Shown here piece by piece: positions 44,014-52,536 of a stretch of 63,119 nucleotides of DNA. Under the pieces are notes generated by a model that did not search any database, was not told the origin of the DNA, and saw nothing but the letters and a program-made list of their open reading frames with translations. The DNA is from Bacillota bacterium (GTDB lineage Bacteria; Bacillota; Clostridia; Caldicoprobacterales; Xylanivirgaceae). The first letter of the stretch is position 1. Every line of letters starts with the position of its first letter. The position numbers were made by a program, and so were the translations under genes. Location of the stretch: the NCBI GenBank assembly GCA_023621995.1, contig JAMOAB010000119.1:1-63119 (forward strand), given 5' to 3'.

Positions 44014-44718
44014 ATGAAATTAAGTAATGATTTAAATTGTACATGTTGTCTAGAGCACAAAACTTGTATTCAAAAGGTGCCGATATTTAGCAATTTAAAT
44101 TCTAAAGAGAAGATGGAGATTCAAAGAATAATAAAGGGTATCCACTATAGAAAAGGTGAGGTAGTATTCTTACCAGGTGAGAGATGCGAAAAGTTATACA
44201 TTGTAAATGATGGAAAAGTAAAAATATCGCGCTTATCGGATTCGGGTAAGGAACAGATTATAAGAATTTTAGGGCCAGGTGACTTTATTGGTGAGATAGC
44301 CCTATTTACCCACTCTACTATCAAAAACTATGCTGAGACATTGGAAGATACGTCTATATGTACCATAGAAGGAGAGAAGCTCAGAGATATAATGGGCACA
44401 TATCCCCAAATCGCTATAAAAATTCTTGAAGAGATCAGTAAGAGGCTAGAGGGAACTGAAGACTTGATAGAACAGCTTGGGCTATATGACGCTGAACATC
44501 GTATTGCCCAGATGCTTCTAATGATGTCAGATGGCAAAGATAGCATTTCGTTATCTATGAGTAAAAGAGATTTTGCTTCCTATATGGGAATGACTCAGGA
44601 GACTTTGAGCAGAAAATTATCTGATTTTCAGAGTATGGGATGGATAGAACTTATAGGACAACGCAGAATAAATATATTAGATAGGGAGGGCCTTCAGAAA
44701 TTAATTGGATCTATATAG
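44014..44718 (+). CDS. CRP/FNR-family regulator of the metal-ATPase operon
   Basis: 234 residues, ATG 44014 with GGAGG upstream. The N-terminus has CTCCLEHKTC, four cysteines (10, 12, 13, 18) in a compact cluster that could bind Fe-S or metal. A cyclic-nucleotide-binding-like beta roll (about 25-140, GEVVFLPGERCEKLYIVNDG) is followed by a dimer helix and a winged HTH (about 185-215) with recognition helix MTQETLSRKLSDF. The glutamate, serine and arginine in this helix (ETLSR) are the residues that read TTGAT boxes. It is the probable activator acting on the perfect box upstream of the operon. The ligand may be oxygen/redox or the exported metal itself. Confidence 0.92.
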   Translation: MKLSNDLNCTCCLEHKTCIQKVPIFSNLNSKEKMEIQRIIKGIHYRKGEVVFLPGERCEKLYIVNDGKVKISRLSDSGKEQIIRILGPGDFIGEIALFTHSTIKNYAETLEDTSICTIEGEKLRDIMGTYPQIAIKILEEISKRLEGTEDLIEQLGLYDAEHRIAQMLLMMSDGKDSISLSMSKRDFASYMGMTQETLSRKLSDFQSMGWIELIGQRRINILDREGLQKLIGSI

Positions 44719-44724
44719 TGAGAT

Positions 44725-44765
44725 GAGCTCATAAAAGTTTTTTATTTTGAATCTTTTATGAGCTC
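44725..44765. terminator. Bidirectional terminator
   Basis: Perfect 13-bp stem GAGCTCATAAAAG (44725-44737) / CTTTTATGAGCTC (44753-44765). The loop is T-rich, and the structure overlaps the 3' end of the convergent GIY-YIG gene. Confidence 0.8.
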
Positions 44766-44987
44766 TAGTTTTTCTCCCCGTGTCATCTGCTTGATGGCAT
44801 ATTCTCTTTTTTGGGCAGAGATTTTATCGGTGTATTCTTCCACATATACAAGCTCTACTGGCAATCTGCTTCTTGTGTATTTAGCACCCTTGCCTTCTAA
44901 ATGGGCTTTGATCCTCTTTTCAATATTATTAGTCCAACCAGTATACAGCGTATTGTCAGAACATTTTAAGATATATACATAACACAT
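44742..44987 (-). CDS. GIY-YIG nuclease-domain protein (UPF0213)
   Basis: 81 residues. GIY-YIG variant YVYILKCSDNTLYTGWTNNI with the conserved Arg in EKRIKAHLEGKGAKYTR and Glu in EEYTDKISAQKREYAIK. Single-domain UPF0213 members are small cytoplasmic proteins of the UvrC/homing-nuclease fold; their physiological role is uncertain but the catalytic residues are present. Normal size. Its last codons are inside the shared terminator hairpin. Confidence 0.92.
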   Translation of the reverse strand: MCYVYILKCSDNTLYTGWTNNIEKRIKAHLEGKGAKYTRSRLPVELVYVEEYTDKISAQKREYAIKQMTRGEKLELIKDSK

Positions 44988-45185
44988 ATCATATCACCAC
45001 TTAGTCATTATATCATATATAAATTGGATATTGAGATATTTCCGAAAAAGGTGTATTATTGTAAAGATACTTTGAAAAAGATGCAGTATTTCGGTTAAAT
45101 GTTCCAAAGGTGAGTATTCGACCTATTTGATAGTGAGAAGATGAGAAAAAATACACTATACAATAGTAATCTCTTTTTAAGGAAT

Positions 45186-45236
45186 TTGACACCATATATA
45201 GTGTTTGCTATTATATCTTATAACTAGATATAGTAA
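45186..45236 (+). promoter_or_regulatory. nrdD promoter with tandem NrdR boxes
   Basis: TTGACA (45186-45191), 17 nt, TATTAT (45209-45214) form a near-consensus promoter. An NrdR box ACACCATATATAGTGT (45189-45204) covers the -35 and spacer. A second, weaker box with core ACTAGATATAGT (45223-45234) lies exactly 32 bp (three helical turns) downstream, across +1. This is the standard NrdR repression layout for ribonucleotide reductase genes. The rest of the 416-bp gap has no gene. Confidence 0.85.
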
Positions 45237-45403
45237 ATGGACATATTGTGCGTTTAGGACTTTATAAACTTTCTATTTTTTAGCTATCATTTAAATGGGA
45301 AATTTGGAATTTGATGCAGGATGATCAAGTCTAATTTAGAAATTTTGAATAAATAGGATTTGGTCTATTATATAAGCTTTAATGAAGGGGATGTTATATT
45401 AAT

Positions 45404-47728
45404 ATGATAATGAAGATCAGGAAGAGAGACGGAAGGGAAGTACCCTTTAATATTGAAAAGATAGCAAATGCCATCTTTAAGGCGGCAGTGGCTGTAGGAG
45501 GTAGTGACTATGATACTGCAATGAACCTCGCTGAACAGGTGGTAGAGTACATAGAAGAAAATCTAGACACTGATGTGCCAACAGTTGAACAGGTGCAAGA
45601 CGTAGTAGAGAAGGTCTTGATAGAGAACGGACATGCCAATACTGCCAAGGCGTACATACTTTATAGGGCTGAACGGACCAGGGTTAGGGAGATGAATACC
45701 CGTCTTATGAAAGTATATGAAGATCTTACTTTCAAGGAGGCCCAAGATAACGATTTAAAGCGAGAGAATGCCAACATAAATGGGGACACTGCCATGGGTG
45801 TAATGCTAAAATATGGATCAGAAGGTGCAAAGCAGTTTTATGAGATGTTTGTGCTGAATCCCAAGCATTCACAGGCTCATAAAGAAGGGGACATGCATAT
45901 CCATGATTTGGACTTTTTAACCCTAACAACTACCTGTTGCCAGATAGACATAGAAAAACTATTTGCCGGTGGCTTTAGTACGGGGCACGGTCATTTAAGG
46001 GAGCCAAACGATATACAAAGTTATGCAGCGTTGGCTTGTATAGCAATACAATCGAATCAAAATGATCAGCATGGAGGGCAAAGTATTCCTAACTTTGATT
46101 ATGGTATGTCAAAGGGCGTGGCTAAGACCTATGCACGTCTATATAGGGAGAATATTACAAAGGCCCTAGAATTACTACTAGGTGATTTAGATGCACAGGA
46201 AAAGGTAGAGGCTATTTCAAAAAAGATAGAAGAAGATTATAATATTATACCAAGGCTAGAAGATGGTGGTCAATATGCTGTGCATGAGAGTGCACTCTTA
46301 CGGACATATTACGCAGATAGGGATACGATAGAGAGGGCACAGGCATTCGCAAAGGAAAGGGCAGATAGGGAGATAGAGAGGCGAACCTATCAGGCTATGG
46401 AAGCACTGATACATAACTTAAATACAATGCACAGCCGAGCCGGAGCACAGATCCCCTTCAGCTCTATAAACTATGGTACTGATACTTCGCCAGAGGGTCG
46501 ATTGGTTACAAAGAATGTGCTATTGGCAACAGAAGCAGGGCTAGGACATGGTGAGACTCCCATATTCCCTATACAGATATTTAAAATAAAAGAAGGTATA
46601 AACTATAATCCTAAAGATCCTAACTACGATCTATTTAAACTTGCATGTAGGGTGAGTGCAAAGAGGTTATTTCCTAATTTCTCTTTCATAGATGCACCGT
46701 TTAATCTTCAATACTATAAGCCTGGGCGTCCAGAGACAGAAATTGCATACATGGGTTGCAGAACTAGGGTTATAGGGAATGTATATGATCCATCAAATGA
46801 AATAGTTCATGGTAGGGGCAACTTGAGCTTTACCACTGTAAATCTTCCTAGGCTTGGTATAACTAGTAATGGTGATTTAGACGTATTTTACCACAATCTT
46901 GACAATGTTATTGATCTAGTAATAGAGCAACTACTGGAGCGATTTGAGATACAGGCTAGTAAAAAAGTAAAAAATTATCCTTTTTTGATGGGGCAAGGTA
47001 TATGGCTTGATTCGGATAAGTTGGGTATAGAAGATGAAGTGCGAGAAGTATTGAAACATGGTACACTGTCTATGGGCTTTATAGGTTTAGCTGAGTGCTT
47101 AAAGGCTCTTACAGGTTATCATCATGGCGAATCGAAGGAATCTCAAAAATTAGGTCTTGAGATAATAGGTCATATGCGAAAGCGAATGGATGAGGCTAGC
47201 CAGAAATACAATTTAAATTTTACTCTCTTAGCTACTCCTGCTGAAGGTACTGCTGGTCGGTTTGTAAAGATGGATAGGGAGCGATATGGAAAGATAGAAG
47301 GGGTAACAGATAGGGAATACTATACAAATAGCTTTCATATACCTGTATATTATCCTATAAACGCCTTTGATAAGATAAGCTTAGAAGCTCCATACCATGA
47401 ATATACCAATGCAGGGCACATTACCTATGTGGAATTAGATGGTGACCCGACTCAAAACCTTGAGGCATTTGAGAAGATAGTGAGAACCATGAAGGAAGCA
47501 GGAGTAGGATATGGTTCGGTCAATCATCCGGTAGATAGGGATCCTGTATGTGGCTATACTGGAATAATAGGCGATACTTGCCCATATTGTGGGAGAGAAG
47601 AGGGAGACATTAAATTTGAACGAATAAGGAGAATAACAGGTTATCTAGTGGGGACATTAGACAGATTTAATGATGCCAAGAGGGCGGAAGAACGAGATAG
47701 AGTTAAGCACTTTTCTTGCGGTCATTAA
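45404..47728 (+). CDS. nrdD: Anaerobic (class III) ribonucleoside-triphosphate reductase
   Basis: 774 residues, ATG 45404. It reduces NTPs to dNTPs under anoxia with a glycyl radical. An N-terminal ATP cone (about 1-95, KIRKRDGREVPFNIEKIANA) gives allosteric control. The core has the NTTCCQ-like TTTCCQIDIEKLF and YMGCRTRVIGN segments. The C-terminal zinc site is CGYTGIIGDTCPYCG, and the radical site is RRITGYLVG (Gly about 746). It must be activated by NrdG, encoded 24 nt downstream. Two NrdR boxes overlap its promoter. Its presence implies growth without oxygen. Confidence 0.97.
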   Translation: MIMKIRKRDGREVPFNIEKIANAIFKAAVAVGGSDYDTAMNLAEQVVEYIEENLDTDVPTVEQVQDVVEKVLIENGHANTAKAYILYRAERTRVREMNTRLMKVYEDLTFKEAQDNDLKRENANINGDTAMGVMLKYGSEGAKQFYEMFVLNPKHSQAHKEGDMHIHDLDFLTLTTTCCQIDIEKLFAGGFSTGHGHLREPNDIQSYAALACIAIQSNQNDQHGGQSIPNFDYGMSKGVAKTYARLYRENITKALELLLGDLDAQEKVEAISKKIEEDYNIIPRLEDGGQYAVHESALLRTYYADRDTIERAQAFAKERADREIERRTYQAMEALIHNLNTMHSRAGAQIPFSSINYGTDTSPEGRLVTKNVLLATEAGLGHGETPIFPIQIFKIKEGINYNPKDPNYDLFKLACRVSAKRLFPNFSFIDAPFNLQYYKPGRPETEIAYMGCRTRVIGNVYDPSNEIVHGRGNLSFTTVNLPRLGITSNGDLDVFYHNLDNVIDLVIEQLLERFEIQASKKVKNYPFLMGQGIWLDSDKLGIEDEVREVLKHGTLSMGFIGLAECLKALTGYHHGESKESQKLGLEIIGHMRKRMDEASQKYNLNFTLLATPAEGTAGRFVKMDRERYGKIEGVTDREYYTNSFHIPVYYPINAFDKISLEAPYHEYTNAGHITYVELDGDPTQNLEAFEKIVRTMKEAGVGYGSVNHPVDRDPVCGYTGIIGDTCPYCGREEGDIKFERIRRITGYLVGTLDRFNDAKRAEERDRVKHFSCGH

Positions 47729-47752
47729 TTAGACTATTTAGGATGTGGTTTT

Positions 47753-48262
47753 ATGGAGCCAATGCTTAGAATAGCAGGTATAGAAGAGGAATCAATAGTA
47801 GATGGTCCAGGGATTAGATTTGTAATATTTGCACAAGGTTGCAATCATAGATGTAGAGGGTGTCATAATCCCCAGACCCACCCATTCGATGGCGGTACGC
47901 TTATAGGAATAGATGAGATAATGAATAAAGTATGTAAAAATCCATTATTAGATGGGCTTACTTTTAGTGGGGGCGAACCCTTTGAGCAGGCAAGTGTCTT
48001 TGCTAAACTGGCAGAGAAAGCAAAAGCTCAAAATTTAAACATCATTACGTACACTGGCTATACCTATGAAGAGATTTTAGAGGGTATACCCTCTAGAGAT
48101 GGGTGGAAGGACCTCCTTGATCTAACAGATATATTAGTAGATGGTAGGTTCGATATAGAACAAAAGAGTTTACTGTTAAAATTTAGAGGTTCAAAAAATC
48201 AGCGAATTATAGATATTAAAGAGTCAAGGGAAAAGGGAAAATTAATATTATCTGATATTTAA
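47753..48262 (+). CDS. nrdG: Anaerobic RNR-activating radical SAM protein
   Basis: 169 residues, ATG 47753. The CX3CX2C cluster site is CNHRCRGC near 30-37, with upstream GPGIRFVIFAQG and SAM-binding TFSGGEPFEQ. It uses a 4Fe-4S cluster and SAM to place the radical on NrdD glycine. Co-transcribed with nrdD. The tyrS promoter follows almost at once, with no clear terminator between. Confidence 0.96.
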   Translation: MEPMLRIAGIEEESIVDGPGIRFVIFAQGCNHRCRGCHNPQTHPFDGGTLIGIDEIMNKVCKNPLLDGLTFSGGEPFEQASVFAKLAEKAKAQNLNIITYTGYTYEEILEGIPSRDGWKDLLDLTDILVDGRFDIEQKSLLLKFRGSKNQRIIDIKESREKGKLILSDI

Positions 48263-48271
48263 TTTTATCTA

Positions 48272-48301
48272 TTGACTTTATATTAAAAGTATGGTTATAA
48301 T
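48272..48301 (+). promoter_or_regulatory. tyrS promoter
   Basis: TTGACT (48272-48277), 18 nt, TATAAT (48296-48301), about 100 nt upstream of the T-box stem I. Confidence 0.75.
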
Positions 48302-48401
48302 TAATAAAGTTTAGAAATAAGAATCTAAACTCTATGAACTTGATTAGTTATATGGACAAACTCATTGAGTTATATCCATAATAGATATAATTTAAAACTA
48401 A

Positions 48402-48687
48402 AGGCGTTGACGAGAAAGAGTAGGAACACTAAAGGGTCCTTACAGAGAGTTCCCGGTTGGTGAGAGGGGCAAGGGTAGGTGTTCTGAATACCTCTCTGAG
48501 CTGGGCACCGAAAGGCTATAAAGCCGATTAGGCTGTTTCCGGGAACCTGTACCCGTTATAGTACTAGAGTATAAATGTTATTATAATGTACTCGATAAGG
48601 TTAGCGTTGCGAAGCGCTGATAAATTGGGGTGGTACCACGAGATATACGCTCTCGTCCTCTAAACAATAGAGGACGGGGGCTTTTTT
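48402..48687 (+). ncRNA. T-box leader (tyrosine) with terminator
   Basis: Leader that senses uncharged tRNA-Tyr. The T-box bulge sequence GGGGTGGTACCACG lies near 48628-48640. A GAA-TAC context at 48486-48491 supplies the probable Tyr specifier codon (48489-48491). The AGTA-like and GGCACC elements of stem I are visible at 48418-48510. The terminator is an 11-bp stem (48650-48660 with 48670-48680), then six Ts. Uncharged tRNA stabilises the antiterminator and lets tyrS be read. The specifier assignment rests on the downstream gene as well as on sequence. Confidence 0.93.
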
Positions 48688-48715
48688 AATACTAAGATAA
48701 AGGAGAGAATGTCAT

Positions 48716-49936
48716 ATGGTATCTGTTGATGAACAAATTAAGATAATAGCCAAAGGAGCGGAAGAAATAATCGAAGTTGAAGAGCTAAGGAAAAAGCTTG
48801 AAAAGTCAGAAAAGGAGGGAAAACCACTTACAGTCAAGTTAGGACTTGATCCATCGGCTCCAGATATCCACTTAGGTCATGCAGTTGTACTTAGAAAGAT
48901 AAGGCAGATGCAAGATTTGGGGCATAGGGCTGTTATAATAATAGGAGATTTTACTGGAATGATAGGCGATCCCACAGGGCGCTCAAAGGCAAGGAAGCCA
49001 CTATCTAGAGAACAGGTTCTTCAAAATGCCAAGACATATGAAGAGCAGATATTTAAGATATTAGATAAGGATAAGACAGAAGTCAAATTTAATAGTGAAT
49101 GGCTTAGCAAGCTAAATTTTGCTGATATAATAGAACTTGCATCAAAATGTACAGTAGCTAGGATGCTAGAGAGGGAAGATTTTCAGAAAAGATTTGAAGC
49201 CCATCAAAGCATAAGTCTCCACGAGTTTTTCTATCCACTTATGCAAGGTTATGACTCAATAGTACTGGAATCTGATATAGAGCTTGGAGGGACAGAACAG
49301 CGTTTTAATATACTCATGGGCAGAAGTCTTCAAAAAGACTATGGGCAGGAAAGCCAGGTTGCCATATTTATGCCCTTGTTGGAAGGCACCGATGGCGTAG
49401 ATAAGATGAGTAAAAGCCTCGGTAACTATATTGGTATCTACGAGCCTGCAGAGGATATGTATGGCAAAGTAATGTCTATTCCCGATGATTTAATAATTAA
49501 GTATTTTGAGCTTGCAACCGATATACATCCTGATGAGCTCACATTTAAAAGGGAGCAACTGGAGAAGGACAATGTAAATCCAAGGGATATGAAGATGGAG
49601 CTTGCAAGGGAGATTACAACGCTATATCATGGACGAGACAAGGCAATGAAGGCTGAGGAATACTTTAAATCTGTAGTTCAAAGGAAGGAAATCCCAGAGG
49701 ATATTTCCGAATTTGTTGTATCGCCTGATATGATTGTGAATGGAGTAGTAGATATGCCACCGCTCATGGTAGCAGCAGGACTTACTAGCAGTAATAGTGA
49801 AGGAAGGCGACTCATTGAGCAAGGTGGTGTAAAGATAAACTCTATTCCAGTTAGGGACCATAAGGATGTATTCATAAAACACAATGATATCTTACAGGTA
49901 GGAAAGAGAAAGTTTGTAAGACTTGTTATAGAGTAA
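48716..49936 (+). CDS. tyrS: Tyrosyl-tRNA synthetase
   Basis: 406 residues, ATG 48716 after AAAGGAGAG. Class I synthetase: the HIGH-like [10 protein letters not shown], the KMSKS loop, and a C-terminal S4 RNA-binding domain (about 345-405, [15 protein letters not shown]). [13 protein letters not shown] is diagnostic for TyrRS of the TyrZ-like group. Controlled by the T-box leader. Essential for charging tRNA-Tyr unless a second tyrS exists. Confidence 0.97.
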   Translation: MVSVDEQIKIIAKGAEEIIEVEELRKKLEKSEKEGKPLTVKLGLDPSAPDIHLGHAVVLRKIRQMQDLGHRAVIIIGDFTGMIGDPTGRSKARKPLSREQVLQNAKTYEEQIFKILDKDKTEVKFNSEWLSKLNFADIIELASKCTVARMLEREDFQKRFEAHQSISLHEFFYPLMQGYDSIVLESDIELGGTEQRFNILMGRSLQKDYGQESQVAIFMPLLEGTDGVDKMSKSLGNYIGIYEPAEDMYGKVMSIPDDLIIKYFELATDIHPDELTFKREQLEKDNVNPRDMKMELAREITTLYHGRDKAMKAEEYFKSVVQRKEIPEDISEFVVSPDMIVNGVVDMPPLMVAAGLTSSNSEGRRLIEQGGVKINSIPVRDHKDVFIKHNDILQVGKRKFVRLVIE

Positions 49937-49945
49937 GCAAATAAC

Positions 49946-49977
49946 AAGCCCCTAGAGGTAGCTACCTCCAGGGGCTT
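49946..49977. terminator. Hairpin between tyrS and the FliK-like gene
   Basis: AAGCCCCT-A-GAGGTAG (49946-49961) with CTACCTC-C-AGGGGCTT (49962-49977), 15 of 16 pairs. It serves both convergent genes; the T-run is better on the minus strand. Confidence 0.75.
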
Positions 49978-49987
49978 CCATAGTTCT

Positions 49988-51427
49988 TTAAATTTTAATA
50001 TCTAGATTTTTATGCGTGTTTATTGAATTTGCCAATGTATGTATTAATATAGATTCGTTATCCTTCAATTCTAAAAGCTCAAAGTCCCCTACTATAAACC
50101 CATGTACTTTTAAAATATCAGTCATTTGATCTTTATATTTTCTAATAATATCTATAGAGTTGGCAGGAGATAACATATACATATTTATATTCTTAGCAAT
50201 ACCATTTATACCTATTTCTATATGTCCAAGGTTGGGAAATTCCCACCAAACAAAGAGGTTATAGGGAGACGCTTTTTCCTCATTTTTGGAAGTCCTCTTC
50301 TTTACCCATAATTCTCCAAGCAGAAACTTATCATTATATATAGTAAATATGGGAATTAACCAAAATGGGAAATTATCTTTCAGTTGTAGTGAGAGGGCAT
50401 AAGATATATCTTCTTCAATACGGTTATAGAGAACTGCTTTTATGTTACTTTGCCTTATAAAATCCATCTCTGTTTTGAAGAATTCCAGTATTTTCTCTTT
50501 GGATGCGGCATCCAATCCAGGTAATACTTGGTCACTATTACTGGGGTCTAATAGTGCATTTTTGAAAAAGATAAAAATATTCTTTCGAGACTCTATAGGA
50601 AATAACTTAATGTATCGATTCACATATCCTATAAATTCATCTGCCTTTTCATATATATCTTGTGCTGTACTATTGTCTATAATGTGTTCATTATTGTGGA
50701 TAACCTCATTAAATTTTAAAAAGATTTCAGGTTGATCCATTATATTTTCTATATCTATTGTGGATTTATTTTGCTGTAGAGTCTTTAAAAGATTCAATAT
50801 ATGGGATGTATTGTCCTCGAATACAAATATGAATTTATCCACAAGTTCTATGTTCTCAGGGGTTATCTCCATATTGAGTTCCACGAGAATTTCTACAATG
50901 TGTTCTAAATGCTGTTTAGTATATTCATCACTACCTATATCTAATGACAACCTAGTATGTATATCTACATATTCACCATCATAATAGCGTATGATAGCCA
51001 TAAGCGTGTCTGCAATATCTGCTATATTTAGTATATCTTCATCAGATAATTTCTCTAGGGAATTTTGAATCTGTGTTGGCGATGGTAAAATTTTATCTAG
51101 TTTCTCATATATGAGAGTTTTATTATCTTTATTTATAAGTTCTATTAATCTCTTAAGATTAACTACCATGGAAAATCCAAGCCGCTGTATGTAAGCAAGA
51201 TTTTGCTCAGTAGATTCAATATTGAGGGCAGTTGCAATTATAGGAGCGTTGTTTTTTATATCTATAGTTTTTCCATCAATTATATTTATATTGGTATTTT
51301 TTGTATCAACTATTGTCGAAGACATATTTCCTTCAAGTTCTAGTTTGTTCATGGAGACGTTATCTATATTGACCTCATCATGGGGATAGAGTTGCCTTAA
51401 TATATAGTTTATAGATGAAATTTTCAT
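49988..51427 (-). CDS. Hypothetical protein, FliK-like C-terminal domain
   Basis: 479 residues, ATG 51427 after AAGGTGGG. No signal peptide or membrane helix. The first 350 residues are Asn/Ile/Asp-rich and helical. The last 100 (WWEFPNLGHIEIGINGIAKN, then LSPANSIDIIRKYKDQMTDI and LKVHGFIVGDFELLELKD) resemble the flagellar hook-length control C-terminal fold, in which a Leu-Gly-x-[IV]-x-[IV] strand pair precedes two helices. FliK-like domains also occur in non-flagellar clostridial proteins. No flagellar gene is in the window, so I treat the similarity as tentative. Confidence 0.6.
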   Translation of the reverse strand: MKISSINYILRQLYPHDEVNIDNVSMNKLELEGNMSSTIVDTKNTNINIIDGKTIDIKNNAPIIATALNIESTEQNLAYIQRLGFSMVVNLKRLIELINKDNKTLIYEKLDKILPSPTQIQNSLEKLSDEDILNIADIADTLMAIIRYYDGEYVDIHTRLSLDIGSDEYTKQHLEHIVEILVELNMEITPENIELVDKFIFVFEDNTSHILNLLKTLQQNKSTIDIENIMDQPEIFLKFNEVIHNNEHIIDNSTAQDIYEKADEFIGYVNRYIKLFPIESRKNIFIFFKNALLDPSNSDQVLPGLDAASKEKILEFFKTEMDFIRQSNIKAVLYNRIEEDISYALSLQLKDNFPFWLIPIFTIYNDKFLLGELWVKKRTSKNEEKASPYNLFVWWEFPNLGHIEIGINGIAKNINMYMLSPANSIDIIRKYKDQMTDILKVHGFIVGDFELLELKDNESILIHTLANSINTHKNLDIKI

Positions 51428-51511
51428 ATATGTCCCACCTTATATATATGTGTTAAAATAGAGTATAAAGTATATTTGCATAAAAATCAATGAGAAGGAG
51501 AGTTCTTTTAT

Positions 51512-51772
51512 ATGGCCAGGAAAGTAATCTTAGAACTAGATTGCCTAGGAGATATGTGTCCTATACTCTTAATCCGACTTCAAACAGCACTAAAATCCAT
51601 AGATGTATAACACCCCATAAAACTTATAACAAATCATAGTTGTGCACAGACATCTATATCTGATTATTGTCTAAAATCAAACTTAGACATGGATGTAACT
51701 GAGGTAATTTTGGGTATATGGGAAATAATAATTACAAAACTTTTAGCTCCTATTTCTTTATTATTTGTATAA
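51512..51772 (+). pseudogene. TusA/YedF-family sulfur carrier, interrupted by an in-frame stop
   Basis: ATG 51512 after GAAGGAG. The start ILELDCLGDMCPILLIRLQT has the conserved Cys-Pro of TusA-like persulfide carriers. An in-frame TAA at 51608-51610 ends it after 32 codons. The same frame then continues with KLITNHSCAQTSISDYCLKS, the second half of the family, to TAA at 51770-51772. A single nonsense change thus breaks an otherwise complete 86-codon gene (family length about 75-80). TusA-like genes usually neighbour YeeE/YedE sulfur importers; none is here. It may yield a short useless peptide. Confidence 0.82.
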
Positions 51773-51905
51773 ATTCTTTTATGTTTTTATTTTCTAAGTT
51801 TTCTCGTTTGTATATCATATATATCATAGTCTAAATTAAAATCTACGATTTCAATTTGTTTTAGCTCATTTAGATATAGCTATTTTTTATAGCCATATAG
51901 GGTAA

Positions 51906-52502
51906 GAAGGAAATTCCATATTATATATTACTACTGCAATAGGGGCTAGCAAGAAATGCGCCAAAGACATAGAGTTGGATATAGTAGAGAAATATCTAGA
52001 TTATATAAACGTCATGACATATGACATGTGGGGCAGTTCCCAAAAGCTTACAGGTCATCATACTAGTTTATATGCATCAATGGGAAAACCTAATAATGCA
52101 AGCTGCTATAGATCAGTTCAGATTCTCAAATCGTATAATGTACCATTATATAAAATTGTAATTGGAGCTGCTTTTTATGGTCATATGTGGAATCAAGTAG
52201 AGAATAAAGATAATGGTTTATATCAAAAATATTCTTCAACAGGAAGTAAGACAATAGCATATACAGAGCTCCATGAAAAATATATAGATAGAGGGCAATT
52301 TAAAAGATATTGGGATGAAAGTGCCAAAGCACCATATTTGTTTGATGGTACGACATTTATTTCTTACGATGACGAAGAGTCTTTATTATATAAATCCAAA
52401 TATATTAAAGTAAATTCGTTAGGAGGTATTATGTTTTGGGAGTATAGCTTAGATAGAAGTTATACTTTACTTGATGCACTGCATAGAGGAATACAGGATT
52501 AA
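51906..52502 (+). pseudogene. GH18 chitinase-like/YaaH-like glycosidase, 5'-truncated
   Basis: The frame from 51906, just after TAA, reads GNSILYITTAIGASKKCAKD and continues into YLDYINVMTYDMWG, SLGGIMFWEYSLD and a final LLDALHRGIQD. These are the second half of the GH18 TIM barrel, after the catalytic DxxDxDxE strand, which is missing along with the first half. No RBS or start precedes it; the ORF start at 51975 (TTG) is not real. GH18 enzymes hydrolyse chitin or cortex glycans. This copy cannot be active. Confidence 0.82.
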
Positions 52503-52536
52503 TATAATATATATTTTTAAAACCATTTGACAATAA

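Noticed and set aside
51608-51610. Recoding of the stop in the TusA gene (selenocysteine or pyrrolysine)
   Set aside because: The codon is TAA, not TGA or TAG, and it falls where the family has no special residue.
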